A stretch of 64,000 nt of DNA from Aquimarina algiphila (GTDB taxonomy: Bacteria; Bacteroidota; Bacteroidia; Flavobacteriales; Flavobacteriaceae): positions 1 through 64,000 of the forward strand of contig NZ_VLNR01000068.1 of NCBI RefSeq assembly GCF_007489275.1. The letters run 5' to 3'. This document shows positions 25,597-35,900 of the stretch, piece by piece (position 1 is the first letter of the stretch; each line of letters starts with the position of its first letter). Below the pieces are notes generated by a model that was given only the letters and a program-made list of their open reading frames with translations, ran no database searches and had not been told where the DNA came from. Made by a program: the position numbers and the translations under genes.

Positions 25597-26382
25597 TTAT
25601 TTAAACTCTACTGAGTTTAGTATTAAACCTGAACCAGGAACAATATGCTCTAAGACAATTTCTTCTTCATTTGGATCTAACGTTTTTTTAAAAAAATCTA
25701 AATCAATTTTCCCCTTTCCTAAATCTAGTAAAGCTCCCATCATTAATCGAATTTGGTTTCTCTTAAACCCTTCTCCTTTCACTTGTAAAAGATAACTCTC
25801 TTTTGGAAAAAAATTAGCAACATAGACATCATTTTTTTTTATTTCGCAATGTGTTATTTCTCCTTCTAAAATTGTTTTTTCGGTAGGACGATGACAATAA
25901 GATCTAAAATTATGTTTCCCTTCAAATAATACAGCTGCCTTTTGCATTAAATCAATATTAAGGTCTTCTAATATATTATACATAAATGGTGCGCAGAAAG
26001 GATGAAATTTCTCTCCATAAGAAAATAAATATAGATATTCTTTAATTTTAGGAGATTGAATGATATTAAAATTTTCATCAGTTTCTTCAATACTTAAAGC
26101 TCTTATATCTTGTGGTAAATTTTGGTTAAATACCGGATAAAAAATCTCCAAATCTAAAGGTTCTTTATCAACAAACAATTCTACATAAGCTTGGTTTGCA
26201 GACACCTTTGCATCTGTCCTTCCCGCAGCCAAAACTTTAAAATTCTTATGATCCAACACATAAGCGACAGTTCGTTCTACCATACGTTGTAAGGTGTTTA
26301 CTGTAGGTTGTTTTTGCCACCCATGATATCTAAAACCAAGATATTGTAGCTCAATTATATAATAGAAACGTTTACGAAACAT
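25597..26382 (-). CDS. truA: tRNA pseudouridine synthase A
   Basis: A 261-residue enzyme that converts uridines 38-40 of the tRNA anticodon stem to pseudouridine. The catalytic aspartate is D57 in GRTDAKVSANQAY. The flanking residues differ from the usual GRTDAGVHA, with K and S replacing G and H. GEGFKRNQIRLMMGALLDLG corresponds to the conserved FLRNQVR motif region. The ATG at 26382 is used rather than a TTG one codon upstream. The unusual active-site loop may mark a divergent paralogue; a more typical truA elsewhere in the genome would support that. Confidence 0.88.
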   Translation of the reverse strand: MFRKRFYYIIELQYLGFRYHGWQKQPTVNTLQRMVERTVAYVLDHKNFKVLAAGRTDAKVSANQAYVELFVDKEPLDLEIFYPVFNQNLPQDIRALSIEETDENFNIIQSPKIKEYLYLFSYGEKFHPFCAPFMYNILEDLNIDLMQKAAVLFEGKHNFRSYCHRPTEKTILEGEITHCEIKKNDVYVANFFPKESYLLQVKGEGFKRNQIRLMMGALLDLGKGKIDLDFFKKTLDPNEEEIVLEHIVPGSGLILNSVEFK

Positions 26383-26487
26383 CAAATATCTTTTAAAATC
26401 TGTCCGAATATAGATAAATTATGTATTTCAACGATATTTATTCATTTTTTAATCCTAAAATTATGTGAACACAACTTTATAATTTCC

Positions 26488-26495
26488 TATATTTG
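26488..26495 (+). promoter_or_regulatory. TAnnTTTG -7 box for LysM gene
   Basis: TATATTTG matches the flavobacterial -7 consensus 36 bases ahead of the ATG at 26532. Confidence 0.55.
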
Positions 26496-26531
26496 AGTAA
26501 AGCTAATTAATAATTTAAAATCAACTTAGTT

Positions 26532-26909
26532 ATGGTAAAAGCAAAGTATCAAGATGTTCTGGATTTAGGGCAAAAGTTAAATATCCAGGACGGTGATGTA
26601 TCTGAAGAAAACGGAACTCTTAAAATAAAAGGTACGGCAAATACTCAATATGAAAAAAACCAGCTTTGGGATAAAATAAAAGAAATTGGAGGCGAATCTC
26701 CTTCTGATATTGTAGCTGATATCAATGTAGCAGATACTTCTGTATATCATAGACATACTGTAAAAAGTGGAGAATCATTAAGCAAAATTGCTAAACATTA
26801 TTATGGAGATCCAATGAAATATAAAGCTATTTTTGAGGCAAATACCGGTATTCTGAAGAACCCTGATGTTATTCATCCTGATCAAGAATTAGTTATCCCT
26901 AATCTATAA
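26532..26909 (+). CDS. BON-LysM domain protein (Kbp/YgaU-like)
   Basis: A 125-residue protein without signal peptide. The N-terminal ~65 residues form a BON-like domain (DVSEENGTLKIKGTANTQYE), and residues ~76-124 a LysM domain (HTVKSGESLSKIAKHYYG, then ANTGILKNPDVIHPDQELVI). This two-domain layout is that of E. coli Kbp/YgaU, a cytoplasmic potassium-binding protein. The potassium function is transferred from that relative, not seen in the sequence. It is followed by a strong terminator and is probably monocistronic. Confidence 0.88.
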   Translation: MVKAKYQDVLDLGQKLNIQDGDVSEENGTLKIKGTANTQYEKNQLWDKIKEIGGESPSDIVADINVADTSVYHRHTVKSGESLSKIAKHYYGDPMKYKAIFEANTGILKNPDVIHPDQELVIPNL

Positions 26910-27002
26910 GTTTTATAAACAAAAAAATAGAAGTATATACTATATAATACATACACAACCTTAGTATTAAAATCTAGTATTCAATACTTTACACAATAAA
27001 AA

Positions 27003-27037
27003 AAGCCACTAAATTCGAATTTAGTGGCTTTTTTTGA
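27003..27037. terminator. bidirectional terminator
   Basis: A perfect 28-base palindrome: AAGCCACTAAATTC (27003-27016) with GAATTTAGTGGCTT (27017-27030), flanked by As on the left and Ts on the right. It should stop transcription from either side. Confidence 0.9.
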
Positions 27038-27116
27038 TCTCTTACCTGATTATACAACCTTAAATCTTGTATTTTATCGAAAATATATTAGAAAACCGGT
27101 AAAAAATATTTTCTTT

Positions 27117-27138
27117 TTACGGTTTTACCGTAATTTTG
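27117..27138 (+). promoter_or_regulatory. palindromic operator over -7 box
   Basis: TTACGGT (27117-27123) and ACCGTAA (27127-27133) form a perfect inverted repeat around TTT; the right arm overlaps the -7 box TAATTTTG (27131-27138). A further half-site CGGTAAAA lies at 27097-27104. The core TTACGG-N5-CCGTAA recurs at 57728-57744. The overlap with the promoter points to repression of the 27162 gene. Confidence 0.55.
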
Positions 27139-27161
27139 TAATAGACCCAAAATAAATCATT

Positions 27162-27527
27162 ATGAAAAGAATATTATTTATAGTCTTTTTATGCATTACA
27201 ATTAACAATTACGCTCAATCGATATCCAAGACTAATATCATATATGAACGTAAAGATCAGATTGTGTTGAACAATGGGAAACAATATCAAATTCTGGTAG
27301 ACAAACCTTTTTATCAAGTTACCGATACTAATATCCAAAAATATAAACAAGTTGTAAATGATCTATTACGACTAAATCGCGTATTAATTCTTCGTAATAA
27401 TGATGAATACGTTGAACTTGTAGAATGGGTTAAAGAAGATATAAAATTGTATCAATCCAAAGAACTTGTGGATGCTAACTTAAAAGAGAATATAATATCT
27501 GATTCTCTTGCCTCTCCAGAAGACTAA
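27162..27527 (+). CDS. small exported protein, unknown
   Basis: A 121-residue protein with a signal peptide (MKRILFIVFLCITINNYAQ, cleavage before S). The mature ~100 residues are soluble and charged, with a helical NDLLRLNRVLILRNNDEYVE section. No family recognised. Its promoter carries a palindromic operator-like site. The stop overlaps the stop region of cmk by 4 bases on the opposite strand. Confidence 0.65.
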   Translation: MKRILFIVFLCITINNYAQSISKTNIIYERKDQIVLNNGKQYQILVDKPFYQVTDTNIQKYKQVVNDLLRLNRVLILRNNDEYVELVEWVKEDIKLYQSKELVDANLKENIISDSLASPED

Positions 27528-28222
27528 GATTTTTTTATTGTAATTTTTGCTAATTGTAAAATTTGATCAAATTGTTCTTCTAATGTAAGGTTAGAATTAT
27601 CAATCTTGATAGCATCTCCAGCTTTTCGTAATGGTGAATCTTTTCTTGTGCTATCAATGTGGTCTCGATTTACTACATTTTTTAAAACATCTTCATAGGT
27701 TACATCCTCTCCCCGATCAGAAAGTTCAATAAACCTTCGTTCTGCCCGATCTTTGGCAGTTGCCGTCATGAATAACTTAAGCTCTGCTTTAGGGAATACA
27801 ACAGTACCTATATCTCTTCCATCCATTACTATCCCTTTATCCACGCCCATTTTTTGTTGTTGTTCAACTAATTTTCTACGTACACTGGATACCGCAGCGA
27901 TTTTACTCACATGTCGAGAAACTGCAAGAGTTCTAATTTCTTGCTCTATATTCTCTCCATTAAGTAATACTTCAGCCAGGCCAGTTTTTGGACTAATTTC
28001 AAACTTAAGATTGATTTTAGAAAGATCATTTTCCAAAGCTTCTGTATCAAAATGAGATTCATCAATAAAACCAGCTCTCATAGCATATAAAGAAACTGCG
28101 CGATACATCGCTCCCGTATCCACATAAATATATCCTAGTGCCTTAGCCAGTTGTTTAGCAACCGTGCTTTTTCCTGTAGACGAATGGCCATCAATAGCTA
28201 CAATAATCTTTTTTGCTTCCAA
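27524..28222 (-). CDS. cmk: (d)CMP kinase
   Basis: A 232-residue cytidylate kinase that phosphorylates CMP and dCMP with ATP. The P-loop GHSSTGKST is at 12-20, YVDTGAMYRA follows at about 33-42, and DGRDIGTVVFP with the later RAERRFIEL lid and DSTRKDSPL segment complete the family pattern. The start is TTG at 28222: an in-frame stop lies directly upstream and the conserved strand IIVAIDG begins five residues later, so no ATG start is possible without losing it. Length is normal. Confidence 0.95.
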   Translation of the reverse strand: MEAKKIIVAIDGHSSTGKSTVAKQLAKALGYIYVDTGAMYRAVSLYAMRAGFIDESHFDTEALENDLSKINLKFEISPKTGLAEVLLNGENIEQEIRTLAVSRHVSKIAAVSSVRRKLVEQQQKMGVDKGIVMDGRDIGTVVFPKAELKLFMTATAKDRAERRFIELSDRGEDVTYEDVLKNVVNRDHIDSTRKDSPLRKAGDAIKIDNSNLTLEEQFDQILQLAKITIKKS

Positions 28223-28421
28223 CTATATCTAGAATTTATATGAATAAAATTATTATGAGTGCCAAAAATACACGAAACTATCCTGAAAATACAAGCTAAA
28301 GAAAAAAAGTTATGATTACATAGTCTTTACAAAATACTAACATCTTGTATATTAAATCATAGGTCAGAAACCTTGTTAAAATAAGATGCCAACACAATAA
28401 TTACATTTTATCCAAGTTATT

Positions 28422-28429
28422 TACCTTTG
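28422..28429 (+). promoter_or_regulatory. TAnnTTTG -7 box for mreB-type gene
   Basis: TACCTTTG lies 75 bases before the ATG at 28504. No TTG is seen at the expected -33 position. Confidence 0.35.
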
Positions 28430-28503
28430 AACCCCCTTTGTATGATATAAAGTTACTTTAGTTTACCTTAAAATCAACATACTTAACCTAAGTAACACAA
28501 ATC

Positions 28504-29541
28504 ATGGGCTTTTTTGACTTTTTAAACGAAAAAATTGCAATAGATCTAGGCACTTCTAATACGCTTATTACTTATAAAGGAAAAATAGCGGTCGACAATC
28601 CTTCTATCATTACTATAAATCAAATTTCAGGAAAAATTATTGCCGTCGGTAAAGAGGCTGGTATGATGAGAGGTAAGATCAATAAAAATATAAAAACAAT
28701 TTATCCTTTTAGTAATGGTGTCATTTCTAATTTTGATGCAACAGAAAAAATGTTGAAGACATTTATAAAACGATTATCGTCTCTTAATTCTTCGTTATTT
28801 TTTTCTTCATATAATATGATTATTGCTATTCCTTGCGGAAGTACAGAAGTAGAAATGCGAGCAGTACAAGAATCTGCAAAACGATTAAATGCAAAAAATA
28901 TATTCCTTATACATGAACCTATCGCTGCAGCTATTGGAGGAGGTATAAACGTTTTGGAACCTAAAGGTAACATGATTGTTGATATCGGAGGAGGAACTAC
29001 AGAAATTGCTGTAATCTCTTTGGGAAGAATAATTAGCGGTCAATCGGTAAAAATCGCCGGAAACACTTTTAATGAGGACATCACTCAATATATACGTGAG
29101 TTTCGTAACCTACACATTGGAGAATCTATGGCGGAAAAAATAAAAATAAAAATTGGTTCTGCAATACATAATTTAACTTCTCCTCCAGATAACATCCAAA
29201 TAGAAGGAAGAGATTTACTTACCGGAAAACCTCAACAAATACAATTATCATATAAAGAGATAGAAAAAAGTCTAGATAAATCTATCACACAAATAGAAAA
29301 TGCCATCATGGAGACGCTTTCTGAAATTCCTCCAGAAATATCTGCCGATATTTACAATACAGGTATCTACCTAACTGGAGGCGGATCCATGCTTAGAGGA
29401 CTTGATGAGCGATTATCAAGAACTACAGAACTTCCTGTACATCTTGGGGAACAACCTCTTAAAACTGTAGTAAAAGGAAGCGATATTGTGCTTAAAAATC
29501 TCGATAGATATACTGATGTACTTGTACAAAAGAGGAGGTAA
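28504..29541 (+). CDS. mreB: MreB-type actin-like protein
   Basis: A 345-residue bacterial actin. Phosphate-1 loop DLGTSNT (14-20), phosphate-2 loop DIGGGTTEIAV, and adenosine motif TGGGSMLRGL are complete, so ATP binding is expected. MreB polymerises under the inner membrane and guides peptidoglycan synthesis; MGFFDFLNEKI resembles the usual membrane-contact N-terminus. Odd points: many positions depart from typical Bacteroidota MreB (for example SSLNSSLFFSSYNM and FRNLHIG), and mreC, mreD, a penicillin-binding protein or rodA do not follow. It may be a second, specialised MreB. The next gene downstream is the giant adhesin. Confidence 0.9.
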   Translation: MGFFDFLNEKIAIDLGTSNTLITYKGKIAVDNPSIITINQISGKIIAVGKEAGMMRGKINKNIKTIYPFSNGVISNFDATEKMLKTFIKRLSSLNSSLFFSSYNMIIAIPCGSTEVEMRAVQESAKRLNAKNIFLIHEPIAAAIGGGINVLEPKGNMIVDIGGGTTEIAVISLGRIISGQSVKIAGNTFNEDITQYIREFRNLHIGESMAEKIKIKIGSAIHNLTSPPDNIQIEGRDLLTGKPQQIQLSYKEIEKSLDKSITQIENAIMETLSEIPPEISADIYNTGIYLTGGGSMLRGLDERLSRTTELPVHLGEQPLKTVVKGSDIVLKNLDRYTDVLVQKRR

Positions 29542-29970
29542 TACAAGACATGGTTCTATAAAATTTAATTTTCATTTTTTCTTCAATCATTATATATAGT
29601 GTTAGGAGTTCATAGTTTATCTCTAATCATTTCTCTAAAAAAGAAATCTCCTTTTTTCATATTTAGTACAGCATCATTTTTTAAAATAATTCTTTAATAT
29701 TTTGATGTCCCACACATCTAAAAACCAGATAGTAATCTAAAAAACAAGAACTTAGGAAAAACCTTAAAAATATTACGTTTTAGCCGTATCCAAGAGTGTT
29801 AAAATTATGTTATTTTTATACGGTACTACAATAAACCCCAAACATTGTCAAAAAACATACCCCCTGTATTTTAAAGAGTTTTGTTTATACCCAAAACTCT
29901 CAAGTAATAAATACGCCCTTTGACGAAACATAAATAAGATTTTTTACCATCAGTTTTCTAATTACATTTT
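29542..29970. other. 429-bp leader region of the adhesin gene
   Basis: No open frame. A hairpin AGAGTTTTG (29875-29883) / CAAAACTCT (29892-29900) with an 8-base loop lies about 70 bases before the adhesin ATG and may sit in its leader. TTTG at 29921-29924 could be a -33 element, but no convincing -7 box follows. The rest is AT-rich without recognisable signals. Confidence 0.4.
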
Positions 29971-32900
29971 ATGAAACAATTTTACTTAACCGAAAAAAAG
30001 AAAATCCCCAGTCGATTGCTAACTAGAACAAATAAGTTGTTTTTACAATTTTGTGTACTCTTAGTAGTCTTTTTTGCAGGGGTTACTACCGTCAAATCCC
30101 AAAGTTGTACCATCAATGCCGGATTAAACCAAACGATATGTATCAATGATACAATGCAATTACAAGGTAGTAGTCCTGACACTTATGCCAGTGGTCCAAC
30201 ATGGAGTCAAACTGCTGGGCCAACAGTTATCATTAGCGATCCTACAATAGACAACCCTATAATAACAGGTTTTATTGCTGGTAATACTTATGAATTTGAG
30301 TATACTGCAGAATGTTTTAATGGTGATACCCCATCTCAAACTGTTTCTATTGTGGTAAACCCAATAACCATTGCAGATGCTGGTACAGATGTAGCTTCAT
30401 GTCCTGATAATACAGGCTCTATAGTTGTTAATGGAAATAGTCCTGGGAATATTAATGAAACAGGACAATGGTCAATAGTGGGAGGAAATGGCGCTGGTGT
30501 ATCTATTAGTTTACCAAATTCAGCTAGTACTCCTATAACCCTATCAGAAACTAATGCAGGTAGTACAACATTACGATGGACGATTACAAATTCTGTTTCT
30601 TCGTGTAGTTCTTCATCAGATATTACAGTTACCAATTATGGTGGTGAAATCCCTGTAAATGCAGGACCTAACCAAAGTTTAGATCAATGTTATACAGTAA
30701 GTCGATCCACAAATTTAAATGGTTCTTTTGGAGGTAATAATCTTAATGGGCAACAAGGAACCTGGACGTTCGTTAGCGGACCTTCGTTTCCATCCATAAC
30801 AAATCCTAATAGTGCTAATACCAATGTCTCTGATCTTATAGAAGGAACGTATACGTTTCGATGGAATGTTGTCGGACCTTGTGCAACGGGTAGTGATACG
30901 GTTAATATTGTTATTGATCCTGCAACGCAGGATATTACACCTGCGACAATACAAGATAATAATCAACGGTTTTGTGATGCTTCGATTACAGAAACCACAT
31001 TAGTAGGTTCTACTCCAGATTTTACTAATGAAACTGTAGAATGGAATCAAACTGGAGGTCCTCCTGCTACCATTGTAAGTCCAATGAATAGCACTACTCA
31101 AATAACAGGTCTTGCATCTCCAGGAGATTATACATTTACCTATACCATAACTAATAATGTAACACTTTGTACAGAAGTAGCAACCGCTAGAGTACGTTAT
31201 AATGTAGGTGTAATAGATATTGTTGTAAATTCTGGAAATGATATTGTTGCTCCATGTGGAGACACTACTGTAAATGTTCCTTTTACATTTACTAATGGTA
31301 ATAACACTCAATATAGCATCATTAGTGGGCCAAGCGCTTCTGCTATTTCATTTCCTACTTCATACCAAAATGCGGTAAGTAGTCCAACGACAATTAATAT
31401 ATTTGACGTTCCTGGTACATACACCGTTAATTTCAGAAGAAGAAGAACCGGAAATCAGCTAACAGGATGTGATGAAGCTAATGATGCCATTAATATAATC
31501 ATATCTGCCCCTCCTAGTGGAGCTAATGCTGGTGTGAATCAAGATTTTGCATGTGGTCAGGTAGGCGGAACCCTTGCTGGAAGTCCTATTCTTCCACAAG
31601 AACTATCAGTTTGGTCACAAGTATCTGGTCCAAATACTGCTACTATTTCTGATATTTATGCACAAAATCCTCTTTTATCAGATATGATTCCTGGTACTTA
31701 TGAATTTAGATATACTGTAACCGCAGGACCTAATTGTGTACCTCCTATAACAGATGAAGTAATAATTGAAGTTTCACCAATAAGTAATAATCCTGTAGAC
31801 GCAGGTCCTGATCAAATTGATATTTGTGTTGGAGCTAATGTAGAGCTAGCTGCAAATGCAGGCTCCGCCGCTCAGACTGGAACCTGGACTGGTCCTCCCG
31901 GGATAACATTTTCTGATATAAATGATCCAAATGCAGTAGCTTCTGGGTTTTCTTCACCTTCTACGACCTATACACTTACCTGGTCTTTAGATATTGTAGA
32001 TAATACCGCTTGTACACTAGCTCCTGCTACTGACACAGTAGATATAACCACTTCTGCAGATATATCGCCTACAGCTGCCGCTGCCGGAGTTGATCAATGT
32101 TTGGCTGGAGGAACTACAAATGTTTCATTATCAGGAAATGCTCCTGCTACCACACCTAATCCCGAAGAAGGGCTATGGACCGTTTCACCTGCTGCTGGAG
32201 TTACTTTTGCTCCGGATGCAACACAACCTAATGCTGTTGCCACGGTCCCTTCGGATGGTGTCTATATATTTACATGGACGATACAATATACTGCTCCTAC
32301 TCCTAATGGATGTGCTAGTACTTCTGATGATGTTCAGGTAGTAATAGCCGACACCAATCTAAGCGTAAGTGCAGGACCAGATCAAGAATTATGCTTAGAT
32401 CCATTATTATTATCTTTTGATATGAATGCTACTCCAGCACCGGCTGGAGGTACAGGAACATGGAATTTAGTTTCTGGTGGGCAATTCTCTGTAGATGATG
32501 AAAATAGTCCAACCGCTACATTCTCTAATCTTTTAGATGGAACTTATGTTTTTGAATGGGTTATCTCTTTCGAAGATTGTCCGGTGACGAGCCCGGCAGA
32601 TCAAGTTACTATTGTAGTAGGAATTCCTCCAACAGTGGCAAACATTCCAGCTGGAGATCAAGTGATTTGCGCGACTACTAATGCAGTTATTACAGCAGAT
32701 CCCTTATTGAACCCTATCACAGAGTCGGGAGTATGGTCATTGGTATCGGGTCCAAATACGCCTAGCATAGATAATCCTAGCAATAATAATATTAATGTTT
32801 CTGGTTTAACAACAGGTACATATGTTTTTAATTGGACCGTTACTTCAAGTTCTCCAATATCCTCAGTAACCGGTGATCCGTTATGCCCTACCTCATCACA

Positions 32901-35900
32901 AAATGTCATGATAGATGTATATGCTCCGTCTAGTGCAGGACCTGATCAAGATTTATGTGAAGTAACCAGTGTATTTCTAGAAGCTACTCCAGGAACTACA
33001 GGAACCTGGACACAAGTTGCTAATGGTGCCCCCGTATCAACCATTAATCAATCTTCACCGGGTAGTAATACTGCAAATGCTTCAGTTATTCCTGGTAATA
33101 CTTATGAGTTTCAATTCGAAACTAATTATACTACTCCAGGAGATGTTTGTAACAATACAGATACGGTTATTATTACGATAAGTGATGGACCTTCGGTAGA
33201 TCCTATAGCGGGTACGAGTCGTTTTATTTGTAGTGATGATACTACTTCAATCACATTAGCAGGGAGTACACCGCCTGCAGATCCTGGGCTTACAGCTACT
33301 TGGAGCATCTTAGAACAACCATCTGGTACAGCTTCTATTCCAATAGGGGATATAAATAATCCCAATGCAACATTAAATGGTTTGAGTGAAGCTGGTGTAT
33401 ATATTCTACAATGGAATTACTCTATTGATAATTGTACCGATAAAGCTAGTATAGTAAGAATAGAGGTCTTTGGAGGACCAATCAGCGCTGGTTCTGATCA
33501 AACTAATGCATGTCAAGAAGATACTCAACTGAATGCTACATTACCAGAATTTGCTGAAGGAACATGGTCTTTTGCAAATCCTGGAGACGATCCTTCAGGT
33601 GGAGTTGTAGTAATAAACGATATTAATAATCCACAAACTATTTTATCTAATGTTCCTGGTGATGTTGGTAATGATGGTATCGATGATATTTATGTACTAA
33701 CATGGACAGTTTCTTACTCTAACACCAGTCCTTTTACAGATCCCGTATCACCAAATCTGTGTGATCCTCAATCCGATACTGTAACATTAACATTTACTGG
33801 AGTTCCTCCTACTCCTGCAGATGCAGGACCTGATCAAAATCTTTGTGATGAAACGCAAACGTTCTTAAATGCTGTCCCCCTTGCAAGTGGCACAGGTACC
33901 TGGACTCAAACCGGCGGACCAGCGGGGCCTATTATTACAGCTCCCAATAACCCTAATAGTCTGGTTATCGATCTTGCACCAGAAACATATGAATTTACCT
34001 GGACCACAGTTGGTGGAGGATGTACATCAACCGATATAATGGAAGTTACCGTCGTTTCTGATCCCATCATAGCGGAAGCTGGACCAGATCAAAATTTACC
34101 TGAATTCTCAATTGTGACCTTAGGTGCTACAGCTGCCTCCCCACCTTCAGTAGGAAGATGGACTCAAGTCTCAGGTCCAAATGTAGCTAATATCGATGAT
34201 AATACAAATCCAAATAGCAATGTAACAAGTACCATTGCAGGAACCTATATATTCGAATGGACTGTTACCAATGGGAGTTGTGATCCCAGATCTGATCAAG
34301 TAACTATTGTAATTATTCCTATAGTAGATTTAGAATTATCCAAATCAGTCTTACCAGCTGCCGCAAAAATTGGTGAAACCGTAACATTTACTGTTGCGAT
34401 CACTAATAATAATGCGAGTGGAAGTTCTGATGCCACAGGAGTTGAAGTGGTTGATATTATACCTGCAGGGTATAGTTTAGTTCCAGGTACAGTAAGCAAC
34501 TCCGGACTTTATAATGCTGGTAATTTATCCATAACATGGAGCGGTGTAAATGTACCTAACGGAACCACTGTAAATCTTACATTTGATGCAACTGTGAATG
34601 CTACGGGGCCTTATAATAACTCCGCTCAAATTACGGCAAGCAATGAGTTTGACCCGGATTCAACACCAAATAATGATGTTCCTGGAGAAGATGATCAAGA
34701 TGAAGCTACTATAACGATTACACCAAATGATCCTCCTGTTGCGGTTAACGATCAAAGTTTAAATAATACTCTAGGAGACCCTGTACCTGTTATCATTCTT
34801 AATAATGATTCTGATAGTGACGGAACTTTAGACCCAGAAAGTGTTGATCTGGATACTCCGGTTGGAGCAACAAGTATCATTACAGATCTTGATGGTGATG
34901 TGATTGGATTTACAGCCCCAGGAGAAGGATCATGGGCGTATGATGATGATACAGGTGAACTTACATTTTCGCCAGAACCTGGTTTTACAGGCAACCCAAC
35001 TGATATTACATATACCGTAAGAGACGATAGTGGTAATACTTCAAATGTTGCGACAGTTAATATTGAATACACGTTCACTCCTCTAGTAGCCAATGATGAT
35101 ACTAATTTGACTCCTACTCCTATTAATGATCCTACAATACTTAACATTATCAATAATGACTTATTAGCAGATGGAAGTACACCAAACCCTTCAGATGTAG
35201 ATGTGGATTTAGACCTTACTACTCCTGGAATACAGAACACACTTAATGTTCCTACTCAAGGAGACTGGGTGTATAATCCAGGAACCGGACAAGTTACATT
35301 TACTCCGGTAGGTGGATTCACAAACAGTCCAACGCCGATTACTTATGAACTTACCGATTTAGATAATAATCAGACCGATACAGCACTTATCACTATTGTC
35401 TATCAACAACCTCCGGTTGCTAATGATGATCAAAGCTTAGCTAATGCTGTCGGAACAACAGTTAATTTACCAATTACAACTAATGATAATGATCCTGATG
35501 GGCTTATTGACCCAGCTACGGTAAATCTTATCCCCCCAGGCGGAGCGATAGGAATCGTTACTGACCTTAATGGAAATGTAATAGAATTTATAGTTCCGGG
35601 TGAAGGGACATGGAGTTATAATGGTATTACTGGATTATTAAGCTTTTCTCCAGAAACAGGGTATACCGGCAACCCAACAGATATTACCTACACAGTTAGA
35701 GATGATGATGGTAATTTATCCAATGTGGCATCCATAAATATAGAATATACTCCAACTCCTCCTATAGCAAATGATGATACTAATACCGTTGCAACTCCAA
35801 TCGGAAATAACACAGATGTATCTGTATTAGATAATGATACCCTTGGTGATGGAAGTACTCCCGATGTTACAGATGTTTCTATCGACTTAGATCCAGGAAC

